64,000 nt of DNA, taken from contig NZ_WNKG01000011.1 of NCBI RefSeq assembly GCF_010119245.1, forward strand, positions 62,001 through 126,000. The letters are read 5' to 3'. The translations under genes and the position numbers were made by a program. Shown one piece after another: positions 63,161 to 64,000 of this stretch. Within the stretch, counting starts at the first letter, position 1; the number at the start of each line of letters is the position of its first letter. The notes below the pieces were generated by a model that worked only from the letters and a program-made list of their open reading frames with translations, was not told the DNA's origin and ran no database searches. Origin of the DNA: Cyclobacterium salsum (GTDB lineage: Bacteria; Bacteroidota; Bacteroidia; Cytophagales; Cyclobacteriaceae).

Positions 63161-64000
63161 ATGAAAAAAACAGATTTAACAAAGATAGTATTAGGAATGA
63201 CAATTATGGGCCTGGGTGCAGGCTGCGAGTCAGGCGTTCAGGAAAAATCCACTCCAGATCCCTATGCCGTGACTTCCGATCAGCTTACCTTTAAAGTAGA
63301 TACCCTATACGAAGGGTTGGAAAACCCCTGGGGAATGACCTGGCTGGCCGATGGTAGGATGTTGGTTACGGAAAGAAAAGGAGAAATCCTGGTCTTTCAG
63401 GATGACCAATTTACGGGCGAAAAATTGGCTGGTGTGCCGGAGGTTCATGAAGTTAATCAGGCGGGTTTACTGGATATTCAAACGCACCCGGATCACAGCA
63501 ACAATGGATGGATCTATTTCTCCTATGCAAAGCCAGTTGAGGGAGGCGGAGCCACTGCAATCATGCGGGCAAAAGTGGACGGTAACAGCCTAACGAATCA
63601 AGAAGACCTGATTGTAACCACACCAGCGGTGGAAGGTGGCCGGCACTTCGGCAGCAGAATTATTTTTGATAAGGATAACTACCTTTACTTTAGTAATGGA
63701 GAAAGAGGTGCTAACCCTGAGAATGCCCAAACGCTGAAAAATTCCCATGGAAAAATCCATCGGATTCATGACGATGGCCGGATTCCCGAAGACAATCCCT
63801 TTGTCAATGAGCCGGATGCCATCCCTTCCATTTGGACCTATGGAAACCGAAACCCCCAGGGCTTGGTTTATGACGGTGCCAATGACCGGATTTATGGCAT
63901 CGAACACGGTCCCAAAGGTGGGGATGAAATTAACCTCATCGAAAAAGGAAATAATTATGGCTGGCCGGAAATAACCTACGGAATCGACTATGACGATAGC
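63161..64000 (+). CDS. PQQ-dependent sugar dehydrogenase lipoprotein (3' truncated by window end)
   Basis: The open frame from ATG 63161 has no stop before the window ends (280 codons seen). It has a lipoprotein signal ending at C22 (GLGAGCESG) and then the soluble glucose dehydrogenase-like six-blade propeller: GLENPWGMTWLADGRMLVTERKGEILVF, AGLLDIQTHPDHSNNGWIYFSYA, EGGRHFGSRIIFDKDNYLYFSNGERG, WTYGNRNPQGLVYD and GIEHGPKGGDEINLIEKGNNYGWPE. These match the GSDH family (Asd/YliI type), in which PQQ-dependent oxidation of sugars or aldoses is the usual assignment; the true substrate is uncertain. The ATG is convincing because it opens a lipoprotein signal. Confidence 0.9.
   Translation, partial: MKKTDLTKIVLGMTIMGLGAGCESGVQEKSTPDPYAVTSDQLTFKVDTLYEGLENPWGMTWLADGRMLVTERKGEILVFQDDQFTGEKLAGVPEVHEVNQAGLLDIQTHPDHSNNGWIYFSYAKPVEGGGATAIMRAKVDGNSLTNQEDLIVTTPAVEGGRHFGSRIIFDKDNYLYFSNGERGANPENAQTLKNSHGKIHRIHDDGRIPEDNPFVNEPDAIPSIWTYGNRNPQGLVYDGANDRIYGIEHGPKGGDEINLIEKGNNYGWPEITYGIDYDDS

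Overview
This window comes from a Bacteroidota chromosome, most likely a marine or soil Cytophagales-type bacterium (Cyclobacteriaceae and relatives). The evidence is two SusC/SusD pairs, a PorP/SprF protein with a gliding-motility-type C-terminal sorting domain (type IX secretion), LruC and DUF4270 proteins, a single-domain GT5 glycogen-synthase-like protein, a bacteroidotal GGGP-synthase homologue, and promoters that match the Bacteroidota -7 element TAnnTTTG. I saw no rRNA, tRNA, CRISPR array, insertion sequence, integrase or phage structural gene.

Layout. 1-3.1 kb holds the end of a beta-barrel protein, an AlbA/Schlafen-domain protein, recX (minus), tpiA and prmA. 3.1-8.4 kb has a minus-strand pair (GT5-like protein, then DUF4270 lipoprotein) divergent from panC-panD-flippase-Zn peptidase, which ends in a strong terminator. 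8.4-16 kb carries an acyl-CoA dehydrogenase, an AraC regulator, a minus-strand trio (holin-like membrane protein, small membrane protein, GGGPS), a DsbA/FrnE oxidoreductase, a CrtD-like carotenoid desaturase and an MltF-like lytic transglycosylase. 16-21.5 kb is a complete RND efflux operon (adaptor, pump, TolC). 21.8-26.2 kb is a large Oar-type TonB receptor followed by a fasciclin lipoprotein. 26.5-30.6 kb has a lysoplasmalogenase-like protein, aspS and an M23 peptidase.

31.1-53 kb is the standout region. Two convergent units meet at 36.7-37.0 kb. The plus unit is SusC-SusD-small lipoprotein. The minus unit has nine genes: SusC, SusD, four Tat-signal amidase-signature hydrolases, a Tat-signal acetamidase/formamidase, a secreted asparaginase-fold protein with an altered active site, and a lipoprotein amidase. 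It has the architecture of a polysaccharide-utilization locus, but every recognisable enzyme is a C-N (amide) hydrolase and there is no glycosidase, lyase or sulfatase. I read it as an outer-membrane import and periplasmic processing system for an amide-bearing nutrient, provisionally an amide utilization locus. The substrate cannot be read from the sequence.

54-60.3 kb is a T9SS surface-adhesin operon: a large repeat protein with a type-B sorting domain, PorP/SprF, and an OmpA-family protein with two OmpA domains. 60.6-62.6 kb holds a small lipoprotein and a LruC-domain protein overlapping by 4 nt. The window ends inside a PQQ-dependent sugar dehydrogenase lipoprotein.

Several ORFs extend upstream through TTG or GTG codons beyond a more credible ATG. 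I shortened those starts where a promoter element, a neighbouring stop codon or a signal peptide supported it, and say so in each entry.
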